Positions 44,383-51,980 of a stretch of 51,980 bases of DNA are shown in pieces. The number at the start of each line of letters is the position of its first letter. Position 1 is the first letter of the stretch. Origin of the DNA: an uncultured Anaerolineae bacterium (GTDB lineage: Bacteria; Chloroflexota; Anaerolineae; JACIWP01); NCBI GenBank assembly GCA_938049385.1, contig CALIBQ010000069.1, forward strand, positions 1 to 51,980, read 5' to 3'. The notes below the pieces were generated by a model. That model searched no databases. It was not told where the DNA came from and saw only the letters and a program-made list of their open reading frames with translations. The position numbers and the translations under genes are program-made.

Positions 44383-45660
44383 ATGAACAACCAACCATCT
44401 GAACAGAGCATCCGCCAGGCCTATGCCCTGGCGAGGGAGCGCTACGCAGCGCTGGGGGTGGATACCGATCAGGCACTCCAGCGGCTGGCCGGCATTGCCC
44501 TCAGCCTGCACTGCTGGCAGGGCGATGATGTGCGCGGCTTTGAAGCGCCCGAGGCCGGCCTGAGCGGCGGCATCGCCGCCACCGGCAACTACCCCGGGCG
44601 CGCCCGCACCCCTGAGGAACTGCGCCAGGACCTGGATACGGCCTACCGCCTCATCCCCGGCCGGCACCGCCTCAACCTGCACGCCATCTACGCCGAAACC
44701 GGCGGCCGCAGGGTCGAGCGCAACGAGCTTCAGCCCGAGCATTTCGCCGGCTGGGCCGATTGGGCGATGGAGAAGGGACACGGCATTGACTTCAACCCCA
44801 CTTTCTTCTCCCACCCACTCGCCGACAGCGGCTTCACCCTGACGCATCCGGACGCCGGCATCCGCCGCTTCTGGATCGAACACGGCATCGCCTGCAGAAA
44901 CATCGGCGAGTACTTCGGGAAGACCCTGGGCACGCCCTGCATCACCAATATCTGGATACCGGATGGGTATAAGGACCTGCCGGCGGACCGCAAAGGCCCT
45001 CGCCAGCGCCTGATCGAATCGCTGGACGCCATCCTGGCGGAGAAAATCGACCCGCGCTTCAACCGCGACTCGGTGGAGGGCAAGCTCTTCGGCATCGGCT
45101 CCGAGAGCTACGTGGCCGGCTCCCATGAGTTTTACCTGGCCTACGCCGTGACCCGCCGCATCCTGGTCTGTCTGGACACCGGACACTTCCACCCTACCGA
45201 GCTGGTATCGGACAAAATCTCGGCGGCGCTCCTCTTCGTGGATGAACTGCTCCTGCACATCAGCCGCGGCGTCCGTTGGGACAGCGACCATGTGGTCATC
45301 CTGACGGAAGAACTGCTCGCCATCATGCAGGAGATCGTGCGCGGCGGCTTCCTGGAGCGGGTACATATCGGGCTGGACTACTTCGACGCCAGTATCAACC
45401 GCGTCGCCGCCTGGGTCATCGGCGCCCGCAGTGCGCTGAAGGCCCTGCTGATGGCCCTGCTGGAACCGACCGACCGCCTGCGGGAGATGGAGCTCGCCGG
45501 CGACTTCACCGGCCGGCTCGCCCTCGTGGAAGAGCTGAAAACCATGCCCCACCAGGCGGTGTGGGACTACTACTGCCTCCAGCAGGGCGTGCCGGTGGGT
45601 ATACGCTTCATGGACGAGATTCGCGCCTACGAAACCAGTGTGCTGGCCAAGCGGGGTTGA
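44383..45660 (+). CDS. rhaA: L-rhamnose isomerase
   Basis: 425-residue metal-dependent isomerase converting L-rhamnose to L-rhamnulose. It follows the E. coli/Bacillus RhaA type closely: [88 protein letters not shown] and WDSDHVVIL, which together provide the two-metal site. The small palindrome TAATGCGCCGCATTA (44355-44369) lies between it and rhaM. The class II aldolase begins 2 bp after its stop. Confidence 0.95.
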   Translation: MNNQPSEQSIRQAYALARERYAALGVDTDQALQRLAGIALSLHCWQGDDVRGFEAPEAGLSGGIAATGNYPGRARTPEELRQDLDTAYRLIPGRHRLNLHAIYAETGGRRVERNELQPEHFAGWADWAMEKGHGIDFNPTFFSHPLADSGFTLTHPDAGIRRFWIEHGIACRNIGEYFGKTLGTPCITNIWIPDGYKDLPADRKGPRQRLIESLDAILAEKIDPRFNRDSVEGKLFGIGSESYVAGSHEFYLAYAVTRRILVCLDTGHFHPTELVSDKISAALLFVDELLLHISRGVRWDSDHVVILTEELLAIMQEIVRGGFLERVHIGLDYFDASINRVAAWVIGARSALKALLMALLEPTDRLREMELAGDFTGRLALVEELKTMPHQAVWDYYCLQQGVPVGIRFMDEIRAYETSVLAKRG

Positions 45661-45662
45661 CC

Positions 45663-46943
45663 ATGCGCTTTGAGCTTCTGCATCCCAGGGAACAACTGGT
45701 CCACATCATGGACCGCATCTACCGCTACGGGCTGACCACCACCTCCGGCGGCAACCTCTCCGTGCTGGAGGAGGACGGCACCCTGTGGATCACGCCCTCG
45801 GCGGTGGACAAGGGGAGTCTGCGCCCCACCGATATCATACGTATTGACCCCGATGGGCGCGCCGCCGGCCCGCATCAGCCGTCCAGCGAACTTCCTTTCC
45901 ATCAAACGATCTACGCCCGCCGGCCGGATGTGCGCGCCATCGTCCACGCCCATTCGCCGTACCTCATGTCCTTCAGCATCGCCCGGCGCATCCCCGATAC
46001 CCGCATCATCCCCCAGGCCCATCATGTCTGTGGGATGGTGGGATACGCGCCCTATGCTCTGCCGGGAAGCCCCCAGCTCGGCGAGGTCATTGCCGACACC
46101 TTTGCACAGGGCTATGACGTTGTCCTGCTGGAGAACCACGGCGTGGTCACGGTCGGGCCGGACCTGCTGACCGCCTTCCAGCGGCTGGAGACGCTGGACT
46201 TCTGCGCCAAGACCCAGATTATGGCCGGCCGGCTGGGCCCCATCTTCATCCTGACCGATGAACAGATCGCCCGCTTCGAAGCGCCGCCGCCCCCGCTTCC
46301 AACCTTCACGCCGGCGCGCCCCTCCAGCCGCGAGCGGGAACTGCGCGCCGAAATCTGCCGCTTCGTGCACCGCGCCTACGAACAGCGCCTGATGACCAGC
46401 ACCGAGGGCACCATGTCCGCTCGCTTGGGCCAGGATGCCTTCCTTATCACACCCTACGGGATTGACCGCCGCTACATCGACGTAGAGGATATCGTGCTCA
46501 TCCAGGATGGACGCGCCGAAGAAGGCAAGCGCCCCAGCCGCGCAGTCAACCTGCACCGCCGCATCTACGCCGACCATCCTGATATCGCCTGCATCGTGAC
46601 GGCACAGTCGCCGCACGCCATGGCCTTTGCGGTAACCCGCCGGCCGCTGGACACCACGACCATCCCCGAAAGCTATGTCGTGCTCCGCAGGGTACCCCTG
46701 GTGCCGCACGGCCGGGTGTACCTGGCCCCGGAGACCATCTCAGCCGCCATTACCCCGCAGAGCCCGACCCTGCTCATCGAGAACGACACTGTGCTCGCCA
46801 CAGGGAAAAGCATCCATCAGGCCTTCGACCGGCTGGAGGTAGTGGACTTCACCGCCATGGCCGTCCTGAACGCGCTGGCCATTGGCCCCATTGTCCCCAT
46901 CGGGGAGAGGGAAATCTGGGAATTGGAACAACACTTCGCGTAG
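45663..46943 (+). CDS. Tandem class II aldolase/adducin-domain protein with a degenerate second domain
   Basis: 426 residues forming two class II aldolase domains joined near residue 215. Domain 1 is complete: TTSGGNLSV, the catalytic glutamate E76 in SSELPFH, zinc ligands H95/H97 in VHAHSP and H159 in ENHG. Domain 2 (about 222-420) aligns over the same segments but has SRAVNLH for SSELPFH, VTAQSP for VHAHSP and ENDT for ENHG, so every metal ligand and the glutamate are gone. One half is catalytic and the other structural or regulatory. It probably cleaves rhamnulose 1-phosphate or a related ketose phosphate. It starts 2 bp after rhaA. Confidence 0.88.
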   Translation: MRFELLHPREQLVHIMDRIYRYGLTTTSGGNLSVLEEDGTLWITPSAVDKGSLRPTDIIRIDPDGRAAGPHQPSSELPFHQTIYARRPDVRAIVHAHSPYLMSFSIARRIPDTRIIPQAHHVCGMVGYAPYALPGSPQLGEVIADTFAQGYDVVLLENHGVVTVGPDLLTAFQRLETLDFCAKTQIMAGRLGPIFILTDEQIARFEAPPPPLPTFTPARPSSRERELRAEICRFVHRAYEQRLMTSTEGTMSARLGQDAFLITPYGIDRRYIDVEDIVLIQDGRAEEGKRPSRAVNLHRRIYADHPDIACIVTAQSPHAMAFAVTRRPLDTTTIPESYVVLRRVPLVPHGRVYLAPETISAAITPQSPTLLIENDTVLATGKSIHQAFDRLEVVDFTAMAVLNALAIGPIVPIGEREIWELEQHFA

Positions 46944-46950
46944 GAGCCGA

Positions 46951-47721
46951 ATGTCTATGACCGCAGAGACGATTCTGGAAAAGCTTGTGGAAATGTCCCG
47001 CTATCTGGGTGATCCAGCCAATGACCTCGCCATCTTGGGGGAGGGCAACACCTCCGCGCGCATTGACGACGAGACCTTTTGGGTCAAGGCCAGCGGTTTC
47101 GAACTGCGGACGATTGACGCCGCCGGCTTCGTGCGGATGCGCTTCCGGGATGTCCTCGCCGCGCTCGAACTGCCCAATCCCACCGATAAGGACATCCTGG
47201 AACTCCTGGAGCGGGCCAAAGCGGACGCCGGCGTGACCATCCGCCCCTCTGTGGAAACTATCCTGCACGCCCTGGTGCTTCAGCTCGAAGGCGTGAACTT
47301 CGTGGGCCATACCCACCCCACAGTGGTGAACGCCATCCTGTGCTCCCAGAAGGCCGAAGAGGCAGTCAGCGGCCGGCTCTTCCCCGAGGAAATCGTCTAC
47401 TGCGGCGTGGCTCCGCTGTTCATCCCATATACCGACCCGGGAGTTGCTTTGGCCCGCGCCGTGCGCGATGGCCTGAACCGCTACTTGGATACCTACTACC
47501 AGCCGCCCAAAGTCATCCTTCTGCAGAATCACGGTTTGATCGCCCTGGGCAAGAGCGCCGCGGATGTCCAGCACACCACGGCCATGTACGTGAAGACCGC
47601 CCGGGTGATCCTGGGCACGTATGCGCTGGGTGGGCCCCATTTTCTGCCGGCGAGCGCTGTGGACCGCATCCACACCCGGCCGGACGAGGAATACCGCCGC
47701 TCGCTGTGGCGGCAGCGCTGA
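46951..47721 (+). CDS. Class II aldolase, probable rhamnulose-1-phosphate aldolase
   Basis: 256-residue zinc aldolase. The phosphate loop ILGEGNTSARI, the catalytic glutamate E102 in PSVETILHA, zinc ligands H120/H122 in GHTHPTV and the third histidine in LQNHGLIALG are all present. The family includes RhaD, FucA and AraD; with rhaA, rhaB and rhaM near, cleavage of L-rhamnulose 1-phosphate to DHAP and L-lactaldehyde is likely. It is the second aldolase gene in a row, so division of labour with the tandem protein is open. AGGAG lies 5 nt before the ATG at 46951. Confidence 0.85.
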   Translation: MSMTAETILEKLVEMSRYLGDPANDLAILGEGNTSARIDDETFWVKASGFELRTIDAAGFVRMRFRDVLAALELPNPTDKDILELLERAKADAGVTIRPSVETILHALVLQLEGVNFVGHTHPTVVNAILCSQKAEEAVSGRLFPEEIVYCGVAPLFIPYTDPGVALARAVRDGLNRYLDTYYQPPKVILLQNHGLIALGKSAADVQHTTAMYVKTARVILGTYALGGPHFLPASAVDRIHTRPDEEYRRSLWRQR

Positions 47722-47729
47722 TTGAGTGC

Positions 47730-49085
47730 ATGAACCGGCATATGAACGACATCGCAGAACTGGAGAGGCAGTTATCGGACTTTGACCTATCCCGCCGGCG
47801 GGAAGCCCTGCACGCGCTGGTCAGCCTGGTGCGGCAGGGCAAAGTATCCTTCCCGCCGGAATCAGACGTGGTCAACATGCACTGCCACACCTTCTTTTCC
47901 TTCAACGCCTACGGCTATTCCCCGACCGCCTTGTCCTGGCTAGCGAAGCGCCGGGGATTTCGCGCGGTGGGCATTGTGGATTTCGATGTGCTGGACGGCG
48001 TGGAGGAATTCCTGGAGGCCTGCGCGCTGCTGGAGGTGCGGGGGGCCGCCGGCCTGGAGACCCGCGTTTACATCCCCGAATATGGAGATAAGGAGATCAA
48101 TTCGCCCGGCGAACCCGGCATCTGCTACCACATCGGCATCGGGTTCGTCTCAGGCCAGGCGCCGGCGGAGGTGGCCGCCACCCTGGAGGGCATGCGCCGG
48201 CGCGCCGCCCAGCGCAACCAGGAGATCGTGGCGCGCGTCAACGCTTTCCTGGACCCGGTCACGGTGGACTATCAGCGGGACGTCCTGCCGCTGTCGCCGG
48301 CGGACAATCCGACCGAGCGCCACATCGTGCAGGCCTATATCCAGGCCGTAGCTCAGCGCTGTGCCGATCCCGCCGGCTTCTGGGCTGAAAAACTGGAACT
48401 GCCCCGCCCGCAGGTCGAGGAAGTCATGCGGGACAGCGCCGGCTTTCAGAACCTGGTGCGCTCCCGGCTCATGAAGCGCGGCGGCGTGGGCTATGTACCG
48501 CCCAGCCCGGCCATGTTCCCAACGCTGGAAGAGCTGAACCGCCTGATCCACGCCTGCGGCGCCCTTTCCTGCTGTGCCTGGCTGGACGGCTTTTCGGAAA
48601 CGGAACGGGATGCCGCCGGCTGGCTCTCTTTCCAGGTCGCCAACGGCGCGGTGGCGCTCAACATCGTCCCCGACCGCAACTGGAACGTCGCGGACGAGTC
48701 CCTGCGCCGGCAGAAAATCGCCCGCTTGCACGAGATCATCACCCTGGCCGACGAGTTCCACCTGCCGATACTTGTCGGGACGGAGATGAACAGCTTCGGC
48801 CAGAAGCTGGTGGACGATTTCGACGCGCCGGCGCTGGCACCGTACCGCCAGCACTTCCTGGACGGCGCCTATTTCGTCGTCGGGCACACGCTCTTACAGC
48901 GGACATTGGGGCTGGGCTTCCACAGTGCCTGGGCAGTCGGACATTTCCCCGAACGGCCGGCCCGCAACGCCTTTTTCACCGAGGTCGGCCGGCGCGCGCC
49001 GGCCGGCGCGCGGGGAGAGACGCTTCTTCGCTCGCTGGGCCCCTCCCCTTCCCCACAGGATATTTTGCGCGCCCTGGGCGCATGA
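47730..49085 (+). CDS. PHP-domain metal-dependent hydrolase
   Basis: 451-residue protein with a PHP (polymerase and histidinol phosphatase) fold. After a helical N-terminus the first metal motif is VNMHCHTFFSFNAYGYSP (H51, H53). VGIVDFDVLDGVEEFLEAC and GLETRVYIPEYGDKE follow, and the C-terminal half has ILVGTEMNSFGQKLVDDF. Members hydrolyse phosphoesters, including sugar phosphates and histidinol phosphate. No polymerase domain is present. Its place directly after the aldolase suggests action on a sugar phosphate. The ATG at 47730 lies 8 bp after the aldolase stop; the ribosome site is weak and 47742 is an alternative start. Confidence 0.75.
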   Translation: MNRHMNDIAELERQLSDFDLSRRREALHALVSLVRQGKVSFPPESDVVNMHCHTFFSFNAYGYSPTALSWLAKRRGFRAVGIVDFDVLDGVEEFLEACALLEVRGAAGLETRVYIPEYGDKEINSPGEPGICYHIGIGFVSGQAPAEVAATLEGMRRRAAQRNQEIVARVNAFLDPVTVDYQRDVLPLSPADNPTERHIVQAYIQAVAQRCADPAGFWAEKLELPRPQVEEVMRDSAGFQNLVRSRLMKRGGVGYVPPSPAMFPTLEELNRLIHACGALSCCAWLDGFSETERDAAGWLSFQVANGAVALNIVPDRNWNVADESLRRQKIARLHEIITLADEFHLPILVGTEMNSFGQKLVDDFDAPALAPYRQHFLDGAYFVVGHTLLQRTLGLGFHSAWAVGHFPERPARNAFFTEVGRRAPAGARGETLLRSLGPSPSPQDILRALGA

Positions 49086-49116
49086 TATATTTAGTTAGTA
49101 CACTCTGGAGAATCCC

Positions 49117-50832
49117 ATGGATAAGCTTGAACGCTATAAACGAGGACTGACCCCACTGCCCAAAACGAACCTGCTCTGGCCGCTGTACGGCGCCGGCTTC
49201 GAGAACCTCGGCCGCGACGGCCAGCCCATCGCGGTGCCCATGCCGGCGTTCGGGCCGGATGAACTGCTGGTGCGCCACGACGCCTGCGGCCTCTGCTTCT
49301 CCGACATCAAGGTCATCAAACTCGGCGAGGAGCACCCCCGTATTTACCGCAACATGCGGGAAAACCCTGTGGTCCTCGGCCATGAGGTCTGCATGACGGT
49401 CGTTGGCGTCGGCGATAACCTGCGCGAGCAGTACCGCATCGGTGACCGCTTCGTCATCCAGGCAGATATTTATGTCAAGGGCGTGGGGTACGCGTACGGA
49501 TACGAGATTCAGGGCGGCCTGTCGCAGTACAACGTCATTGACCAGCGCATCCTGAACGGGGATCACGGCAATTATCTTATCCCGGTTCAGCCTGGCACCG
49601 GCTATGCGGAGAGCGCCCTGACGGAGCCGTGGGCGTGCGTGGTAGCCGCCTATCACCTCAATTACCGCACCGCGCCGAAGCCGGCCGGCGTCATGTGGGT
49701 CATCGGCTCCGCAGATGCGCCCTCACTGCCCTATACATTCAGCGCCGGTTTCGATGCCGCCCACCATCCCCGCCAGCTCATGCTGACGAACGTGCCAGAG
49801 GAATTTGCCGATTGGCTCCGCCGGCGCGCCGCGGAGCTGGACATCCCCGTGCTGGAAGCGCCGGACCCTGCCAACCCTCTCCTCTCCCCCGTGGATGATA
49901 TCATCCTGTTGGGGGCAGACCCGGACCTCATCGAGCAGGCCAGCCCGCGCCTGAGCGACTTCGGCGTGTTCGTCATCATCGCCGACCACCCCCTGCCGCG
50001 CAAGGTGGCAGTAGATGTGGGGCGCATTCATTACAACCGCTGGCTGTACGCCGGCGGCCCGGGACCCGACATCGCGCAGGCCTATCTGCCGGCCGTGCGC
50101 TCGGCGCTGAAGCCAGGCGGCCGCGCCTGGTTCGTCGGCGCCGGCGGCCCTATGGGTCGGATGCACGTCCAGCATGCCCTTCAGCAGGCCTCGCCGCCCT
50201 CGGTGGTCGTCTGCACGGAGCGCAACGCCCGCCGGCGCGCCGACCTGTGGGAGACCTTCCAGCCGGAGATGCAGGCGCGCGGCATCCACTTCGTCTGCAT
50301 CAACCCGGAGGACCCGGTGGATTTCGGGGCCGGCATGGCACCCTTTGCCGCCGCAGGCTTCGACGATGTCATCGTCCTGGCGCCGGTGGCATCCATTATC
50401 GAGGGGGCGGCGGAGTATCTGGCGAAGGGCGGGACGATGAACATCTTTGCCGGCGTGCCGCGCGGCACCATGGCCCAGCTTGACCTCAGCCCGATTTACC
50501 TGCACGGCTCGCGCATCATCGGACATTCCGCCTCCAGCATTGACGACCTGCGCCTGATGCTGCACGAGACGGAGGCCGGCATCCTCTCGCCCAACGCCTC
50601 GGTGGCGGCCGTCGGCTCGCTCAGCGCGGCCAAGGAGGGGCTGAAGGCGGTGGTAGAATCCCGTTTCCCTGGCAAAATCGTCATTTTCCCCAACATCCGG
50701 GAGTTCCCCCTCACGGGACTGCCGGAGCTGAAAGATGTACTGCCATCGGTATACGCCAAACTGAAGAACGGTCGCGAGTGGACCCTGAAAGCGGAGGAAG
50801 AATTTCTGCGAATATTATTACCGGAGGAGTGA
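49117..50832 (+). CDS. Oversized zinc-type alcohol dehydrogenase-like protein
   Basis: 571 residues against about 340-410 for usual medium-chain dehydrogenases. The N-terminal catalytic domain has CGLCFSDIK (C57, C60) and VVLGHEV (H89, E90), the catalytic zinc ligands. The NAD domain with FVGAGGPMGRMHVQHAL starts only near residue 340. Between them (about 190-335) is a second Rossmann-like segment beginning VMWVIGSADAPS. The fold resembles sugar-phosphate reductases of the SorE type, which fits the sorbitol-6-phosphate-dehydrogenase-like gene 3 bp downstream. CTGGAGAATC precedes the ATG. Substrate unknown. Confidence 0.78.
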   Translation: MDKLERYKRGLTPLPKTNLLWPLYGAGFENLGRDGQPIAVPMPAFGPDELLVRHDACGLCFSDIKVIKLGEEHPRIYRNMRENPVVLGHEVCMTVVGVGDNLREQYRIGDRFVIQADIYVKGVGYAYGYEIQGGLSQYNVIDQRILNGDHGNYLIPVQPGTGYAESALTEPWACVVAAYHLNYRTAPKPAGVMWVIGSADAPSLPYTFSAGFDAAHHPRQLMLTNVPEEFADWLRRRAAELDIPVLEAPDPANPLLSPVDDIILLGADPDLIEQASPRLSDFGVFVIIADHPLPRKVAVDVGRIHYNRWLYAGGPGPDIAQAYLPAVRSALKPGGRAWFVGAGGPMGRMHVQHALQQASPPSVVVCTERNARRRADLWETFQPEMQARGIHFVCINPEDPVDFGAGMAPFAAAGFDDVIVLAPVASIIEGAAEYLAKGGTMNIFAGVPRGTMAQLDLSPIYLHGSRIIGHSASSIDDLRLMLHETEAGILSPNASVAAVGSLSAAKEGLKAVVESRFPGKIVIFPNIREFPLTGLPELKDVLPSVYAKLKNGREWTLKAEEEFLRILLPEE

Positions 50833-50835
50833 AAG

Positions 50836-51630
50836 GTGTTAGAGAAACCGCTGTTGGATCGGATTGCCATCGTCACGGGCGGCGCCCAGGGACTGGGCGA
50901 GGCCATCTGTCATCGGCTGGCCCAGGAGGGCGCGCACGTGGTGGTTGCGGATATTAACCTGGAAGGGGCGGAGAAAACCGCCGCGGCCATACGAGAAGCG
51001 ACCGGCCGGCGCGCCATTGCCGTGCGCGTCGACGTCACAAAAGAGGATGAGGTTGAAGCGATGGTGAACCGCGCGCTGGAGGAGTTCGGCCGGCTGGACA
51101 TCATGGTGGCCAATGCCGGCATCCTCATCTCCGGCGCCATCGAGGAATTCCCCCTGGAGCAGTGGCGTAAGGTCATTGATGTCAACCTCATCGGCTACTT
51201 TCTCTGCGCCAAGCACGCGGCGCGGGTCATGAAAGCCCAGCGGAGCGGTGTCATCATCCAGATTAACTCCAAGTCCGGCAAGCGCGGCAGTTACAAGAAC
51301 TCCGCTTATGCGGCGAGCAAATTCGGCGGCATCGGTTTGACCCAGAGCATCGCCCTGGAGCTGGCGGAGTACGGTGTGCGGGTCAACGCTGTATGTCCTG
51401 GCAACCTGCTGGATTCCCCGCTGTGGGTACAGTCGCTGTATACGCAGTACGCCAAGCGCTGGGGCGTGAGCGAGGAAGAGGTACGCCGGCGCTACATCGA
51501 ACAGGTGCCGATGAAGCGCGCCTGCACCTATGAGGATGTGACCAACGTGGTGGTTTTCCTGGCCTCCGATTATTCCAGCTACATGACCGGCCAGGCCATC
51601 AACGTCACCGGTGGCCAGGAGATGCATTAG
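50836..51630 (+). CDS. SDR, sorbitol-6-phosphate 2-dehydrogenase-like
   Basis: 264-residue short-chain dehydrogenase. It has TGGAQGLGEAIC, the NAD-selecting acidic residue in VVADINLEGA, ANAGILISGAI and Y-x-x-x-K in AYAASKFGG preceded by QINSKSGKRGSYKN. It ends with the loop PGNLLDSPLWVQSLYTQYAKRW in two parts. The last blocks are characteristic of SrlD-type sorbitol-6-phosphate dehydrogenases. The start is GTG at 50836 with GGAGGAG ahead. It is the last gene of the carbohydrate region, and a REP-like unit follows 9 bp after its stop. Confidence 0.85.
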   Translation: MLEKPLLDRIAIVTGGAQGLGEAICHRLAQEGAHVVVADINLEGAEKTAAAIREATGRRAIAVRVDVTKEDEVEAMVNRALEEFGRLDIMVANAGILISGAIEEFPLEQWRKVIDVNLIGYFLCAKHAARVMKAQRSGVIIQINSKSGKRGSYKNSAYAASKFGGIGLTQSIALELAEYGVRVNAVCPGNLLDSPLWVQSLYTQYAKRWGVSEEEVRRRYIEQVPMKRACTYEDVTNVVVFLASDYSSYMTGQAINVTGGQEMH

Positions 51631-51639
51631 CCGTTCAAC

Positions 51640-51662
51640 GCCTGGCGGCTGAAGCCGCGGCA
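51640..51662 (+). repeat. Dispersed repeat copy 2 (REP-like)
   Basis: Identical over 23 bp to 22892-22914. Here it is extended by ACAACT and GCCAGGC (51669-51675), so GCCTGGC and GCCAGGC form an outer stem around the GCGGCTGAAGCCGC hairpin. It may act as a transcript end for the upstream operon. Confidence 0.6.
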
Positions 51663-51705
51663 ACAACTGCCAGGCGATGAGTTTTTAACACCCTCGCCCA
51701 AAACT

Positions 51706-51734
51706 TTGACAAGGCCTTGCCGGCATGCTATAAT
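51706..51734 (+). promoter_or_regulatory. Consensus promoter of the tRNA-Ser pair
   Basis: TTGACA (51706-51711), 17-bp spacer, TATAAT (51729-51734): a perfect sigma-70 match. Transcription would start near 51741, 7 nt before the first tRNA. Confidence 0.9.
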
Positions 51735-51747
51735 CGGGGTTGCCTCA

Positions 51748-51838
51748 GGAGGGGTAGCATAGTCTGGCCTAATGCGCGCGTCTCGAAAACGCGTGTGGGT
51801 AACTCCCACCGTGGGTTCGAATCCCACCCCCTCCGCCA
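51748..51838 (+). tRNA. tRNA-Ser (anticodon CGA)
   Basis: Acceptor arms GGAGGGG (51748-51754) and CCCCTCC (51828-51834) pair fully. The anticodon stem CGCGT/ACGCG holds loop CTCGAAA with anticodon CGA at 51784-51786, reading UCG. A long variable arm (GTGGGTAACTCCCAC) marks it as serine type. The T arm is GTGGG-TTCGAAT-CCCAC, the discriminator is G51835, and CCA is encoded (51836-51838). Confidence 0.96.
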
Positions 51839-51844
51839 TATCCT

Positions 51845-51932
<88 letters not shown>

Positions 51933-51939
51933 TGAACTG

Positions 51940-51971
51940 GCTCCCTGGCCTCCAGGGAGCAATTTGTTTGG
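51940..51971 (+). terminator. Terminator of the tRNA-Ser transcript
   Basis: GCTCCCTGG (51940-51948) and CCAGGGAGC (51952-51960) form a perfect 9-bp stem with a 3-nt loop, followed by AATTTGTTTGG. Confidence 0.85.
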
Positions 51972-51980
51972 TCAAAACAA

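Overview
The window is about 52 kb of GC-rich bacterial chromosome (roughly 60% GC by eye). It has dense operons, clear Shine-Dalgarno sites and sigma-70-type promoters. The palindrome GCCGGC is strikingly common. Gene content (stand-alone CAD-like dihydroorotase and aspartate carbamoyltransferase, a PyrF-PyrE fusion, PyrD/PyrK, many sugar clusters, a tungstate transporter, a probable selenoprotein) best fits a heterotrophic member of the Chloroflexota, perhaps an anaerobic or thermophilic Anaerolineae-type lineage. This assignment is an inference; no rRNA or marker gene is present.

Layout. 1-117 is the tail of an IS630-type transposase. 162-1826 (minus) is a KDG kinase/KDPG aldolase operon. 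1982-2545 (minus) is a NusG/RfaH paralog with its own promoter and terminator. 2716-4951 (plus) is a TGS-uridine-kinase-like protein followed by a peroxiredoxin whose peroxidatic cysteine codon is an in-frame TGA with a SECIS-like hairpin behind it, so it is a probable selenoprotein. 4955-6433 (minus) is a DUF1537 sugar-acid kinase. 6619-8199 is nicotinate phosphoribosyltransferase. 8202-11245 (minus) is mutS plus a Nudix hydrolase. 11332-16692 is a pyrimidine operon (pyrC, pyrB, pyrFE, pyrD, pyrK) with a leader terminator and a possible leader peptide. 16676-17404 (minus) and 17597-17962 (plus) are poorly known genes. 17985-20604 (minus) is a tungstate ABC operon (tupBCA) behind a molybdenum/tungsten-cofactor riboswitch whose antiterminator and terminator can be traced base by base. 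20611-22798 (minus) is galT-galK. 22799-23271 is a repeat-rich intergenic region ending in the promoter and operator of the next operon.

23272-51630 is one long plus-strand carbohydrate region of at least two transcription units. The first is a GntR regulator, a TIM-barrel sugar isomerase-like protein, a RuBisCO-like protein (form IV), a complete E1alpha/E1beta/E2 set of a 2-oxoacid dehydrogenase, and rhamnulokinase. The second starts at an unusual DeoR regulator fused to a periplasmic-binding-type sugar sensor. It continues through a rhamnose-type ABC importer, a UroD-like protein, SDRs, a metallo-beta-lactamase-fold hydrolase, a cupin, a second E1alpha/E1beta pair, rhamnose mutarotase, rhamnose isomerase, two class II aldolases (one a tandem with a dead second half), a PHP protein, an oversized zinc alcohol dehydrogenase and a sorbitol-6-phosphate-dehydrogenase-like SDR. 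Together these support import and breakdown of L-rhamnose or a related deoxy or branched sugar. The role of the RuBisCO-like protein beside a thiamine-dependent dehydrogenase is not explained by any pathway I know and is the best candidate for an undescribed system.

51706-51971 is a consensus promoter, two tRNA-Ser genes (CGA, GGA) and a terminator. No CRISPR array, rRNA, integrase or replication origin was seen.
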